Shown: positions 9,920 through 21,413, counted from the first letter of the stretch. The stretch is DNA of 64,000 nt from Catenaria anguillulae PL171 (GCA_002102555.1 MCFL01000023.1:351693-415692); one strand, 5' to 3'. The notes: generated from the letters alone by a model not told the origin. Translations and numbers: made by a program.

Positions 9920-11278
9920 CTACCTCTTCGTATGTTGCCACGTCCCGTAAAACAAATGATGCACCAACGCCTGCGGATCCGTAATCGGTCGACTTCCCAT
10001 GTGCCCTACCCCGGGCGAAAAACCAGTGATGGGCAGCAGCACGGCATCGCCAAACTGCTTTCTTTCAGTCATCTCGTGCAACTTGCCAAACGACACATCC
10101 CCAAACGCGCTCATGTACCTGAAAAACGAATCCGTGACCAACGCGGGCCCAGTCAACTCACAGATCTGGTCGCGCACATTGGCCGGCCATTTCCCCAGCT
10201 GGTCCGCAGGCACATTGGCCTTTGCGGCATCCCTAGGCAACGGGCGTTCGGGAATCCAAACTTTACGCATGCGCTCGGCAGATTCGTGCACGGCCATCCA
10301 GTACGCAGGATGTCCCGGGGCACCTGCAAATGTCCACGAGCAGATTTGCAGTTGGCGCGGGTACCACTTCATCCAGTCGTCACGCGTCGTGTCGGTTTCG
10401 ATTCCGGCTACTAGACCAACACTGTCGTCCAGGCCCCAATCTTGAATGGGTTTCAATGGGCACGCGTCGATATCGGCGTACACGCCGCCAAACACGCCCA
10501 CGGCCATGAGCCGGATCCAATCGGATCGCATGACGGGTTTGGGCAGCGCGTGGTACAGCGCCAGGTATTCGGGAAAGTGACGCTCCACGAGCTTGACGCC
10601 CGCGGCATCGTCCCATTGCACAATTGTGTGCTGCGGGTTGAGCGACGCCCACCGGTCGCGGCATTGCCGCGCAGAGTCGGGCATTGGGCCGCCCACCCAG
10701 ATCATGTGAATCAGCGGGGTGATGCCTGTGCGCCAAAGCGTGGACGCGTGAGAACGGGAGCGGATGAAGGCGTCGCGGATCGCGAGCGACTTGTCGTATG
10801 CGTCTCCGGATTGCAGGGTTGGGGGTGAGGTGGGAGGGGCGGGGGGTACCGGAGGAGGAGGAGGCGGTGGTGGTGAACCATTAGGTGATCGAGCAGGCAC
10901 GTCGCTATCATGGGTCAAGGCGACTGGGACAGGCTCGTCAATGGTCTTTGGTGGTTCAGGGACGGGATTGTTTGAAGAGTGGATCGGTGGCGGGGCGCCA
11001 GGAGGGTTCGAGCCGGAAGGGCCGGTCACTGCTCGCGATGGTCGAGACAAATCACCTGAATCGCGCCAGTCAATCGGTCCAGTCCTTGGTGGAGACGCTG
11101 TACAACAATGAACATCAGCAAAAGAAAAGTGAGGTATGAAGAATGTAGATGAGCGAAGCATACCAAGCAAGATAACCAGCACGACAAGCGCTAACGCAAT
11201 CCTAAGCATGCGCGTTCGAGGAAGTGACATTGGCGGGCCGGGCGGTTGGCCGGACGGTGACGGAGCTCTTGGTGACAT
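9920..11278 (-). CDS. Type II membrane glycosyltransferase, GT32 family (Och1-like)
   Basis: The predicted protein is a Golgi-type glycosyltransferase with a short cytosolic N-terminus and one membrane anchor ('LRIALALVVLVILL', about residues 25-38). A Pro/Ser-rich stem follows, then a GT32 catalytic domain. The domain shows 'PLIHMIWVGGP', 'WASLNPQHTIVQWDD', 'SDWIRLMAVGVFGGVYADID' with the DxD metal-binding motif, and a C-terminal 'GPALVTDSFF' block. GT32 enzymes transfer mannose or other sugars onto N-glycans or sphingolipids; the donor here is unknown. The frame is open throughout (452 residues). A 66-nt segment at 11098-11163 has all the marks of an intron (GTATGC, TGCTGAT, ACAG), and removing it gives 430 residues in the same frame. 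I favour splicing. Confidence 0.85.
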   Translation of the reverse strand: MSPRAPSPSGQPPGPPMSLPRTRMLRIALALVVLVILLGMLRSSTFFIPHFSFADVHCCTASPPRTGPIDWRDSGDLSRPSRAVTGPSGSNPPGAPPPIHSSNNPVPEPPKTIDEPVPVALTHDSDVPARSPNGSPPPPPPPPVPPAPPTSPPTLQSGDAYDKSLAIRDAFIRSRSHASTLWRTGITPLIHMIWVGGPMPDSARQCRDRWASLNPQHTIVQWDDAAGVKLVERHFPEYLALYHALPKPVMRSDWIRLMAVGVFGGVYADIDACPLKPIQDWGLDDSVGLVAGIETDTTRDDWMKWYPRQLQICSWTFAGAPGHPAYWMAVHESAERMRKVWIPERPLPRDAAKANVPADQLGKWPANVRDQICELTGPALVTDSFFRYMSAFGDVSFGKLHEMTERKQFGDAVLLPITGFSPGVGHMGSRPITDPQALVHHLFYGTWQHTKR

Positions 11279-11765
11279 GGTTCTGTAGTATATTGCAAGT
11301 CTACTGCAAAGTGTACGTACTCGGTATTAACTTGTTTTCTCTAAGGAGATCTGGGATCTGGGAACAACGGCAACGGCGGTCAAGTGCACTCTTGTAAGTC
11401 TCTTTTCGCTCCAAAGTGGAATCGGCGTGCCGTCTAGGCGACACGCGTCATTACCCAAAAGCTGCGAACGCGCCACACCCGAGCCGGCCTTGGCAAGACG
11501 GACTGTTTCAAACGTTCACTGGGTACACATGTGCCAAGGCCGAAGCGGCCGCCGGAGATTTGCGACTCATGCGCGGACATTCAGGCAATTCACCGTGCGC
11601 ACGGGCTGCTCGATAACCAACTCAATGGCGCGGGCACCGGCCGTGGCACCAGCATGACGCCCTCGTGAATCTTGGACCATGGCGACGGAAGCGAATCGAA
11701 TGAAGCAGATACAAATGCAAAGTCTTGAGACAATTTCGACTGTACACACATGAATCAACAACTCC
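11279..11765. other. Intergenic stretch between GT32 and FEN1
   Basis: This gap of 487 bp contains the GT32 promoter side and the FEN1 3' flank. I see no gene in it. Confidence 0.45.
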
Positions 11766-13072
11766 TCACTTACGCGGTTTGCCCTTGCCCGCATTCGTCT
11801 TTGCCTTTTTCGCTGCGGCGGCCTTCTCTTGCTCGGCCTGCAACAATCAATGAGCATGATGATAGCGTGAGAAAAAAAAGCCAGCGCAGAAATGACTAGA
11901 AAGATTGCGCGGACCTTGCGCTTCTTTGCGGCGACCTCTTTTTGTTGGTCCGTCTTGGGCAGGACCTTGAAGAACGAGTCTAGCCGCCCTTGGGTGCCGC
12001 CGACCTTGGACTTGGCAATCTTTTTGACTGCATTGCGAATGCGTTCCTCGCTGGTGCAGTGGGGGGGAGGGAGTCAAGATGGTCAGCCTAGCATATCTGG
12101 ATAGTGGCTGCAAAGGAACACGCACTTGAAGCCCTTTTCTTTCACCATAAACTCGACCAAGCCTTCCTCATCGGGGTCGCTCCACTTGAGCTCAACCTCC
12201 TCAGGATCCGCCACCTCAGGCTCCTTGAATAGCCGCCGGGCCTCCTCGAACGGCCAATCCTCGGGCACCGCATACTTTTTGTCCAAATGCTTAATCACTT
12301 CCTCAATCGATCCATGCTTCTTGATGAGCTGGACGGCCGATTTGGGGCCGATGCCCTTGATGGATTCGCAGTAATCGCATCCGAGCAAAATGCACAAGTC
12401 GATGAACTGATCCTGGGTCAACTCGAGGCCCTCAAGCGCCTTTTCCAAATGAATCTCAGAAATGGGCATCTTGCGCGCCTCGGAAAAGGTCAAGTGCCGC
12501 AACACAATTGGTGATCCAAAGGTCAAGGTATCCATGTCCTCTGTGCCCGCCGCGTACACCTTGCCGGCCTTGGCCAGCGCGGCACACTGGGCTTCGGCCT
12601 CACAGGGGGCCTCAACATAGGGGACACCCATCAACCGCAACAGCCGCTTGCACTCGTCATTGTGCTCTCTGGTCACCTTGACGGTACGCCGCGAAAACTT
12701 TTCGATTTGCTCCGTGTCGCCCTTTTCTTGGGCCTCGGTCAAGTTCTTTTCAGCCTCTGCGCGCTTCTCTGAGCGCTTGGCCAACTCGCCCGACTTGAGG
12801 GTCGGGGGCTTGCCGTCAAAGACGTAGACAGGCTTGATGCCGTTTTCGATCATGCGGATGGTGCGATAAAAGAGGCCCATGAGGTGCGAGGTGGTCTCGC
12901 CGGCCTCGTTGGCGAGCTGCTCGCCGTTGGAACGCACGGCAATGAGGAACTGGTAGATGGACATGGAGGCGTCGATGGCGACCTTGCGGCCAAAGTAGTT
13001 TTTGATGTCATTGTCCTTGAGCGACAGGGGCGAGTGGTCGCCGAGGACGGTCGTGAGGCCCTTGATACCCAT
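11766..13072 (-). CDS. FEN1: Flap endonuclease 1 (FEN1 / Rad27)
   Basis: FEN1 is the structure-specific nuclease that removes 5' flaps during Okazaki-fragment maturation and long-patch base excision repair. Three exons, 13072-12126, 12050-11915 and 11837-11766, give 384 residues (human 380). The introns are 75 nt (GTGCGT) and 77 nt (GTCCGC). The start '[10 protein letters not shown]' is invariant in the family because the N-terminus enters the active site. Acidic metal ligands are visible in 'VAIDASMS', 'YVFDGKPP', 'EAPCEAEAQ', '[10 protein letters not shown]' and '[13 protein letters not shown]' (helix-hairpin-helix). Exon 2 holds '[11 protein letters not shown]', the PCNA-binding PIP box, and exon 3 a Lys-rich nuclear localisation tail. 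It is divergent from the C2-domain gene. Confidence 0.96.
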
Positions 13073-13588
13073 GGTGGATTGATTGGAATGGTATTTCTCG
13101 AGTGTTCAATGCCTCGAGTTGTTCATCGAGTACGCATATTTTGGCATTGAGACAAGGATAGGCACAATATTGAAAATATGAATTCCGATGTCCTTCACGG
13201 CTGAGTGGGAGAGTAACACAGTGACTCACTTTGATCAACCCAAAAGGATTGACCTGATCAGTGATCACCATGCGTCCGTGCCGATCACCGATCTAGATCT
13301 TGTGCGGTGCTCTTCTTCGCGAAACGGACACTTGCACATCTCAGCAGTTCCACGGAGAACAGTCAGTGCCCAGATATCGACGAGGCACGAGTCCGCTTTG
13401 CGCACTTGTGTCCTCAGTTCCTCGCGGCATCCATCTTGACACCTTGATGCTGACCTTCATGCACAGCTCAGCTCGCGCACAAGTGCAAGGTGATCATCCT
13501 CCGTTCGTGCCATCGCTATCCGTGACCCCGTTCCCACACCAAGGAAACACCAAGGAGGAAACGCAACGCACAGCGTCGTTCCGCCGCT
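13073..13588. promoter_or_regulatory. Divergent promoter region (FEN1 / C2-domain gene)
   Basis: These 516 bp separate the FEN1 start from the ATG of the rightward gene. The only signal is the geometry. No TATA box or repeat stands out. Confidence 0.35.
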
Positions 13589-15317
13589 ATGCCGCCCTCC
13601 ACTTCCCGTCATGCCGGATCCATGCACTCAGCATCCACCTCGGGCAACCCTTCAACCATGTTTAACCAAGCTGCTGCCTCCAGCAACGTCATCGGGGCCG
13701 CGTCAACGGGCACTTTGAACAGAAGCCCATCAAAACCAGGCGCCGGTTCCGCCAGCAATCGATCCCCGCTCGATGACCTCGCCTCGCTGCGGCGGATGCT
13801 CATGGCCGAGGAAGATTCGCGGCCGTGCGTGGTCCGTGCTCTCTTCACTGCACGTTCGATGAAGCGAACGGTGGGCATGTTGGATGCTGACAGCTGTCGT
13901 TGTGGCATGCACAGACAGGTGTCCTGTCCGTCAAGATCAAGGACTTTCATGCGCTCGATCTGCAAGGTACGCCGAGGTTGACACACTCTGGCTCACTTGT
14001 CTACAAACACTCATCTTCGATCAACATCATGCTTCAGGAACCGCGAACCCGCTGACCCGGTCGGCATGTTATTGCTCTGTCTCGGTTCGGAACGTGACCA
14101 AAAAGACGCACGTTGTCTGCAAGCACGCCGGTATCATCACTTGGGACCAAACCAAGCACTTTCCCCTCATTGTCCCCAAATCACGCAAGCATCCCTTCAA
14201 CCTCGTCAAGCTCCAAATCGTGCAAATCTCACCCATTGACCCCTCTGCCATCGAGCTCGTCGGCTCCGTGTCCTTCCACATGCACGATATCATTGCTGTA
14301 TCTCCCATTGCGTCCACATTCGACGTGTGGGATCAGCATCGCCTCGTTGGTGACATGTCGCTGGAAATCACATTCAATTACGGCTCGTTTGGATACGGTT
14401 ACTCGCCGCAGCTCAAGGAAGACAAGCGTGCACCCAACGAGTTGATTGCCTACTCGCTGTTTCCAAGGATCAATCCGCCACAGAGCCAGATGGAGAGCGA
14501 GGATGGCGTCATGGCCGTGAAGGCCGTGCCCCATCCGAGCTACATTCCCTTTAACGAAAAGGTGTACTTGAGTTATGGCCGCGAGTTGGGGGATCTGAGT
14601 GGGTTTAGTGATCGCCAGTACGTGCCGGATTTGGTGGCAAAGGATTTGGGCCATTTGAAGCAGATTCAGGAGCAGTATCATGGCATGAACGATCGGGTCG
14701 CGAGGATCATGTTTTTACAGAATTACATCAACGGAACCAGTCAGGTGCGTTCCATCCCTTGCTTGGCGATTTGCGGTCACGACTCACTGGCTCATTCCCG
14801 CCGCCGCTTTATTTGTTCGCAGCGGCCCGAGGTCATGCTGGATACGAACGAGCACCGCCCTCCAGCCCCGTCCGTCCAACCCATGTTTATGCAACCTTTC
14901 AATGTTGCCCCTACCATCAAGGAAGACGTGGTGTTCCGTGCCCTCGCTAAACGCCGCGAAGCTGCTGCCGCCGCACGCCGCGCGTCCACGACATCGCATA
15001 CAGGCACAATTCCTGGCCTTGCGCCGGCTCCCACGCCCGCCCCCACCAGCACGGTCCGATTCGGTACGGCCGACGGCAGCAGCGGCAGCGGGAGATCGCC
15101 GACCAAGAGCCGCGCCATCATGTTTGACGACCGGTCCATGCGACAGCAGCCGGGCGGTGTGAGCAAACAAAAAAAGTGGATGGATGACTTGATGCGTGCA
15201 GAAGATCTGACAAATGCCATGTTTGGGGAGGCCGATGAGGATGATGAGAGTGCCGCTGAGGAGACGGACGGCGAGGCTGACCAGGGTGACCAGGGCGAGT
15301 CGCGGCCCTTGGTTTGA
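13589..15317 (+). CDS. C2-domain protein of unknown function
   Basis: Four exons, 13589-13831, 13915-13966, 14038-14744 and 14823-15317, join in frame to 498 residues. The 5' sites are GTCCGT, GTACGC and GTGCGT. After a Ser-rich N-terminus (about 1-75), a C2-like beta sandwich begins at 'GVLSVKIKDFHALDL'. It continues through 'CYCSVSVRNVTKKTHVV', 'WDQTKHFPLIV', 'LKLQIV'-type strands and 'IELVGSVSFHMHDI'. Classical calcium-binding Asp loops are not obvious, so it may bind lipid or protein without calcium. A conserved-looking helical segment ('RQYVPDLVAKDLGHLKQI') follows, then a Pro/Thr-rich region and an acidic tail. I cannot name the family. The third intron (78 nt) has no in-frame stop, so its retention would also be translatable. 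Confidence 0.72.
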
Positions 15318-15426
15318 GTACGATCCCTACCTGATGTTTCCCCGATCATCTGTCGTGGTCTTTGTCGGAGCAGGTCGTCACAAAATGCATTTACAGACTG
15401 TTCATAATAGTACACTAGGAATTTGC

Positions 15427-18400
15427 CTAAACGCCGACCTTTGCTCGCTGACTTCCACCTGCCAACTTGGGCGAAATGCTGGGTGTTGTTTTGCCACCGG
15501 GTCCCAGTGGCGACGGTGACATAAGCGGGGGAAGCTTAGACTTTGGGCTTTTTGATGTTGCAACAACACCTGTTGTTGACCCAAACCCTGGAGTGGCCGT
15601 GTTGGCTGACGATGCATTCAAACCCTCACCACCTACCGCAATCTTTGGTGTCGGCTGCTTGAGGAACATGGACTGCAACGCTGGACTGGGTGAAAACTCT
15701 TCCTTTTGAACCACCGAATAGTCGATGCGGACATTTGGTTTCGCATCTTTGAGCTGGACTTCGAGAAACGCCGACAATTGCTCTGCGCGAACAGCACGTT
15801 GTGTGGCGCCTGTGAGAGCCGCTGCGGACAGGTTCGCTTGGTTTTCAAATGCCCGCAGCTGCATGGCAAGGTGTGACTGGGTGGACTCCAACGTCAGTTT
15901 GGCAGACTCGAGCTCGGATATCTTTGCGTTGAGCAACTCGACTTCTTCAGTAAGGTGCTTGTTTTCCAAGGTCAAGGTTTCGTTGCGCAGTTTGAGCCCG
16001 GGCACATCTGCCGATGAGAGCCTCGCGTCAAAGGTTGGGCAATGTTACAAATGAGAAAAGTCAAGCTTGCAACGCACCAACAATCTCATAGTCCCCATTT
16101 CCATTCTGCAACTGCCCCGGATCTCCTCGCTTGACCCGTTTCTCGCCCATCTCTGCGAGCTTGCGCCATTGCGCCTTAACCTCGTCCACCCGCTGTGCCC
16201 ACGCATCACACCGCTGCTTGAGCTCTGCATTCTGTTTCTGCAGCGCGGCCTTGTCCTCCCGAGTCTTTTCTAAAATCTCACACGTGAGCTGAAACTTTTG
16301 CTCCAGGACGTGCAGCGCGCGCTCATCCGCCAGCCGCGAGCGGGCGAGCGAGGATTTGTCGCGCGAGACGCGCCGAAGGTCGTGCTTGAGGAGGTGGATC
16401 GAGGATTGCGAGTTGTGTGCCGATTCTTCGAGGGCAATGGCATAGTGGGCGAGCTGTGCTTCTTGTACTGCCTGGAGGCGCATGTCTACATTAGATCAAG
16501 AGTTTCGGGCACACACGGCGAGAGGGTTATTGTATCACGTACATTTCGTTCCTCCAGCTCCTTGAGACGTGGCCGCAGCTTTTGCAGCTCAACATGCAGC
16601 TGCGTCATTCGCATACTCTTTTCAAACGACTCGCGCTGCATCTCCTTAACCGCCTCGGTCGCATGATTGTTGGCCGTCTGGTTGATGACGCCTTTGGTCT
16701 TGAGCCGATCGTTCTCTGCTTGCAACTGGACAACTTGATGCTCCAGGCGAGTGTTGGCCTGTTGGACCTTGACCCACGATGACTGAACTTGATCCCGATC
16801 TTGCTTGATTGCTTGCAACTCCTTTTCCACGTTTTTCAGGGTAATCTCGAGCGGACGAGTATCCACGGACTGCTGACTTGCTCGTAAAGTACTGAGCTCC
16901 ATGTCCTTCTTCTCGAGCTTGTATGAGAGCATTTGAGACTCGTAGCACAGCTTTTCGGCCGCTTTTGTGACCTCCTTGTTTTTGGATTGAAGGAGAAGAA
17001 GCTCGGTTTCTTTTGCGACCTGGTGACGTTCGCATGCCATACATGGTGAGCGAGGATTCCCAGTGGTGGTGAGCGTCGTGGGATCGCTCATACCAATTGG
17101 TCCCTCAAGCCTTGAATCGCCACGACCAGTTCAGCATTTTCATATTGCATCTTGCTGCTCGTCTCGATTGCTCTATCCCGCTCCTTCTCGACAAGCGTAA
17201 TCTCGCGATGCGTCCTCTGCTCCTGCTCACTCACCACCTTGTTGGCAAACTCCTCATTGGCCTTGATACCCAACTTGTCATCCCGGATGTTGAGTTTGGA
17301 ATACATGAGTGCAACCTGGTTCTTGAGCCGATCAACCTCCACGTCCGCGCGCTGTCGAGCACGTTGCTCGTCCTTGAGCCGCTCCGATGTTTGCGAAAGA
17401 GTATCTTGAGCGAGCCGGGTTTCTGAGCGGGCGAGCGAGAGATCCGTGCGGGTCTTTGACAGCTCAGTCATTGTCGTGTCGAGCGCACGCTTAGTGTCCT
17501 CGAGCTCTGGCGACCGCGAGAGAATGTCAGGTCTGCCCTACTATCGCAGTTTGCCAAGAGTGCAAGCGGTACCGGTCTTTTTCAGCTCCAAATCGGCACA
17601 CGTCCGCTCATACTCCACCTCAGTGTTTCTCAAAGCCATTTGCGCAACCTGAAGTTCCTCGGCTGTTTGCTGCTTGGCCTTTTCCACCATAAACATGGCG
17701 GCGTCTCGCTTGGACATGGCGTTGATGGCGTCTTCCCATTGCTTTTCCAGAGCTTGCCGGACCTGGGTCGACTTGTTGATTTCTGTCGGTTGAGACTGGT
17801 GTCAGGGGATTGTCACAAACAATGGGCTGCTAAACGAACCATTGGACATGCGGCTAATGGCATTCTGTGCGACTCTTGTCTCACTTTGTTGCTCGGCCAG
17901 CTTTTGGACAAGGTCCTTGTTTTGCGCAATAACCTGGATGGAGGATTATGTCAGTATCCAGTCCATGACCATAATCGGAAACTGATCAGAACAGACCTGA
18001 TCCATCTTCTTTTGCATCAACGACATCTCGCTCTCCATGTCCTGCCGCTTGCGATCCAGGTACTCGCGCTCCTTTTTGAGTTTGTTTTGAATTCGCTTTT
18101 GCACCTTCAAATCCTCTGTGAACGCCATGTTAATTTGCCGCAATTGATCCATCCGTTTCGCGGCTTCGGCCAGCTCTGTCGTTGCCTTTTTGACATCTTC
18201 CTTGAGCTGCGCGTTGGCGGCTTCGATTTTTTTCGATTCCTTGATGGCTACATCCTTCTCAATGCACGAAATGACTTCGGATTGGGCTGTTTTATTGAGC
18301 CGGTCGGTTCTGTACGTTGACGCAAGGGAATGCCCTGAGCACCTTCGTCCCTAGGAAACGGCTCAATCGCGGCAATAAGGGACATGCGTACAAGGTGGCC

Positions 18401-18699
18401 AAGATATTGTTGACCCGATCCACCTCACACCACGCCTTGCCCAAATCCACCATGGCCTTCTTGCGATCCACTTCGGCCTGATCCAGTTCATTCTCGCGTT
18501 CTTCAAGCGTCTTGTACACGCGAATCAGCTGGTGATCAACCATATCCAAGAAGATCGACTGGACCTTGTCAATGTGGTCCGAAAGCACAGTTTCATCATG
18601 TGCCGTCAGTGGGTTGCTTGGTGGTGGGATGTACGGGACGGCGGTTGATCTTGAGTAACCGCCACGGTCGGCCGAGGTGTCAAACGAGTCGGACATCAT
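15427..18699 (-). CDS. Long coiled-coil protein, candidate axonemal ruler (CCDC39/CCDC40-like)
   Basis: Eight exons join in frame to 929 residues: 18699-18392, 18309-17997, 17933-17840, 17782-17573, 17506-17094, 17019-16543, 16471-16078 and 16007-15427. A Pro/Ser-rich start ('MMSDSFDTSADRGGY') is followed by nearly continuous heptad coiled coil and a Ser/Pro/Gly-rich C-terminal tail. Near residue 250 'KQWEDAINAMSKRD' resembles the K-Q-W-E-x-x-I-x-x-M-x-K-R-D stretch that I recall in CCDC39, at a similar distance from the N-terminus. CCDC39 (FAP59) and CCDC40 (FAP172) set the 96-nm axonemal repeat. Total length is also close to CCDC39. Coiled coils match loosely, so another centrosomal or axonemal protein is possible. 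IFT52 in the same window makes a ciliary role plausible. Confidence 0.6.
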
Positions 18700-19663
18700 G
18701 GTGATTATGACAAGTGCTTTGGGTTCTCAGATGAGATTCATGGGCATTGCATCAAGTCATTTATTCGCATGTGGTTTTCAGCAAGTAAGCCATCCGTAGA
18801 TGTGATATGATCATGCTCGTGACGGGCTTTCAGAGGTGCGGACAATGCCGACGCGATAGACTCATTGTGCTTGCTCGTAAATGTGCACAATTCCCGGGCA
18901 AAGGCCAAGTGGAACGGGCGATTGTGAATGCAAATGTGCAAAATAAATATGCCGACCAGCCGAAATGCTCATTTCACCCTAACCAGTCACAATCAACGAG
19001 GTTGTAGGGGCAGCTCGTCAGCGAGCCTTGGAGTGGACAGCCACAGTCCGCGTAATGCATGGAGAGAGAGGAAGAAATCTGCCCGAAAAGCCACCTTATC
19101 CGGTCATACAGTGAAAAAACCATTGGCCAGAGTGAATTCCTGTTGAACTATCAGGTGGTTGGGCCATCGAAATATCGCAAGTTCGCAAAAGGAAGATGGG
19201 ACGGCCAGGTTCGTTCTGGTAACATTCCAGTGGAAGTGTCATGCATGGCTTGTGCAACCATTTGCCTCACGATGATCGCACCTTCATGACCAGTCGCGTC
19301 TTAGCTCCATTCCCAGCCTCGCCTCGATCTTGGAAGCAATATGCGAGCCTCATCTCCATCAGCCAGAGCCTCTGTCAATGCATGCAATGAGCCCGTGACC
19401 TTGTCCTTCCTCCCATATTGCAACACTCGTCCAAATTTAATGACACTGGCCACTATCCGCCCCAGATGTGAAGACTCAGCCTTCACCGTCGAAATACACA
19501 GTCCAGCTCATCGTCACATCGTCGCTATAAAGAGCCAGCCGTCCCCTCCCCTCCTGTAGCCAAGAAACGTCACCAAAGCCCACCCTTTCCCTGCATCTGT
19601 GTATACTCTGCCCCCCACGCAACCCCCTTCCATAGACTCCCAGACCCCTTTCTTATAGACACC
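18700..19663. other. Intergenic stretch with promoter of the Ser/Thr-rich secreted protein
   Basis: No gene is seen in these 964 bp. The left part flanks the coiled-coil gene start. The right part becomes pyrimidine-rich and contains a TATA box at 19526, so it is a likely promoter and leader for the gene at 19664. Confidence 0.5.
19526..19531 (+). promoter_or_regulatory. TATA box (TATAAA)
   Basis: TATAAA in the context GTCGCTATAAAGAGCC lies 138 bp upstream of the ATG at 19664 and is followed by a C/T-rich tract. A strong TATA element fits a highly expressed secreted protein. Confidence 0.55.
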
Positions 19664-20758
19664 ATGGTCAAGCTCGCTGTTTCCTCCATCCTCGCCCTCT
19701 CGGCCGCTGCCACTGTTTTGGCCGCTCCCATCCAAACTCCCTGTTCCACCACGTCGTCGGTTGCGCCGGCCGCACAGAAGACCACGACTCCTTGCACCAC
19801 CTCGACCCAAGTGCCCGTCCAGACTCAGTCTGTGTCGTCGGCCGTTGCCACCACCACCCCATGCACGACCACCGCCACGGCAGTTGCCACCCAGTCTGTG
19901 TCGTCGGCTGCCTCCACGACCACTCCGTGCACGTCGACCGCTGTTGCCACCCAGTCTGTGTCTTCGGCCGTTGCCTCAACGACTCCTTGCACTACTACCG
20001 CGACTGCTTCCGTTGTTGAAACTCAGTCCGTGTCTTCAGCTGTCTCTACCACTACCCCGTGCACATCGACCGCTGTTGCTACTCAGTCTGTCTCCTCGGC
20101 TGTTGCCACGACCACTCCCTGCACTTCGTCGGTGACTGCTTCCGTTGTTGAGACCCAGTCTGTCTCTTCGGCTGCCTCCACGACCACTCCCTGCACATCG
20201 ACGGCTGTTGCCACCCAGTCCGTGTCGTCTGCCATTGCTTCGACCACCCCTTGCACGTCCTCGACTGCCGCTGCCGTTCAGCCTACTCCCGAGGCCCCTG
20301 GCTACGGCGGTGATTCTGCCGCTCCTGCTCCGACTCAGCCCATCTCGAACGAGTCGCCCATCCAAGCACCCGTCCAGCCCGAGACCCCCGGCTACGGTGG
20401 CCAAGCTCCCCGCGCACCTGCCCAGCCCGCTCCCGGTGGCGACTACGGCTACGGCGACAACTTGGCTCCCCAGCCGACCCAAGTGCAAGACAACTTGGAC
20501 TCTGGCTACGGCAAGGACGCGGCTGCCCCCGCTCCGGCCCCGACTCAAGTGCAGGACAACTTGGGTGGTGGATACGGCAAGGATGCGACCGCTCCCGTGG
20601 CAACGGAGCCCGTCAAGCCCCGCAAGAAGAAGTGCCGCCGCAAGCACCGCACCACCACGGCCATTGCCGGCGATGCTTACGCTCAGCCCACGGCCACTGC
20701 AACGGCGGCGCCCGTGACCACCCCCGAGGCTGGCGCCTATGGCGGTGCTTACTACTGA
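19664..20758 (+). CDS. Secreted Ser/Thr/Pro-rich repeat protein (mucin-like)
   Basis: The single exon encodes 364 residues. 'MVKLAVSSILALSAAATVLA' is a clean signal peptide with probable cleavage after residue 20. Residues 21-205 consist of about ten imperfect copies of a unit built on 'TTPCTSTAVATQSVSSA'. Each unit carries one Cys, and the units are dense in Ser and Thr, so heavy O-glycosylation and inter-repeat disulphides are likely. Residues 210-300 are Pro/Gly/Tyr-rich with 'PGYGG' and 'QDNLDSGYGKD'-type units. A basic patch with Cys ('KKKCRRKHR') precedes the Tyr-ending tail. No GPI-attachment signal is obvious. A wall or extracellular-matrix role is inferred. A TATA box lies 138 bp upstream. 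Confidence 0.85.
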   Translation: MVKLAVSSILALSAAATVLAAPIQTPCSTTSSVAPAAQKTTTPCTTSTQVPVQTQSVSSAVATTTPCTTTATAVATQSVSSAASTTTPCTSTAVATQSVSSAVASTTPCTTTATASVVETQSVSSAVSTTTPCTSTAVATQSVSSAVATTTPCTSSVTASVVETQSVSSAASTTTPCTSTAVATQSVSSAIASTTPCTSSTAAAVQPTPEAPGYGGDSAAPAPTQPISNESPIQAPVQPETPGYGGQAPRAPAQPAPGGDYGYGDNLAPQPTQVQDNLDSGYGKDAAAPAPAPTQVQDNLGGGYGKDATAPVATEPVKPRKKKCRRKHRTTTAIAGDAYAQPTATATAAPVTTPEAGAYGGAYY

Positions 20759-21413
20759 GCGTTCCCAATTTGATGATTGAATGAACATGAATCTTTTCCT
20801 TGTACTTTGCAATGTGTATATCTTTCACTCGTTGGTAATGAATATCACTTGAATCTATCTTTCCTGTCTGATCTGAATGTTAGCTATCTGAATGCTGGGT
20901 CGTCGCGAGATGATGGCCAATTTTTGAACGCGTACATATTCACAAACAAGTCGATTGCTTCGTACAGACAATTGAGTACCTACCCCTGGTTGTGACACGG
21001 TGCGATTGAGATGAAACTATGTAACTATTTCTCAAAAGACAAATCAATCATTCACCCAATCTGCTGACCGCTCCACTTGCGCAGTGACCGAGTGATCGTG
21101 ATGACTCGCCGTCTGATGACGATGGCGAGCAACAACGTCCTTGACTGCTTTGCGAAAGCGAGTGTCCTGTGCCGCGGCAATGATTGGATCGCATAACCCG
21201 CTTAAGCAACCCAGGACAACGATGACTGGACGTCATGCTGCAGTTAGTGGCTCCGCACATTGTCCAACCATGCATGTATGAGAGACGTACGGACTTTTGT
21301 CGACTTCCAGTGAGCTTCGGAGGCCGGTGCGATACGAGTGCAAGCAAGCGATCCATAGTGGGACGTACTAGTAGTTGTACGGAAGTCCTTTGGTCAGCAT
21401 CGATGCCACATAC
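20759..21413. other. 3' flank and unresolved 3' exon region of the receptor gene
   Basis: Between the secreted protein and the last exon I can place for the minus-strand receptor, open frames exist on the minus strand (about 21060-21380) but I could not join them with confidence. They probably hold the last membrane segment and tail of that receptor. Confidence 0.35.

Noticed and set aside
13884-13966. N-terminal extension of the C2-protein frame starting at 13884
   Set aside because: The conserved 'GVLSVKIKDFHAL' strand lies in another frame and requires introns on both sides, so the uninterrupted frame is a chance read-through.
19800-20280. Regularly spaced repeats, considered as a CRISPR-like array
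   Set aside because: The repeats are in-frame codons of a secreted Ser/Thr protein in a eukaryotic context, with imperfect units and no spacers.
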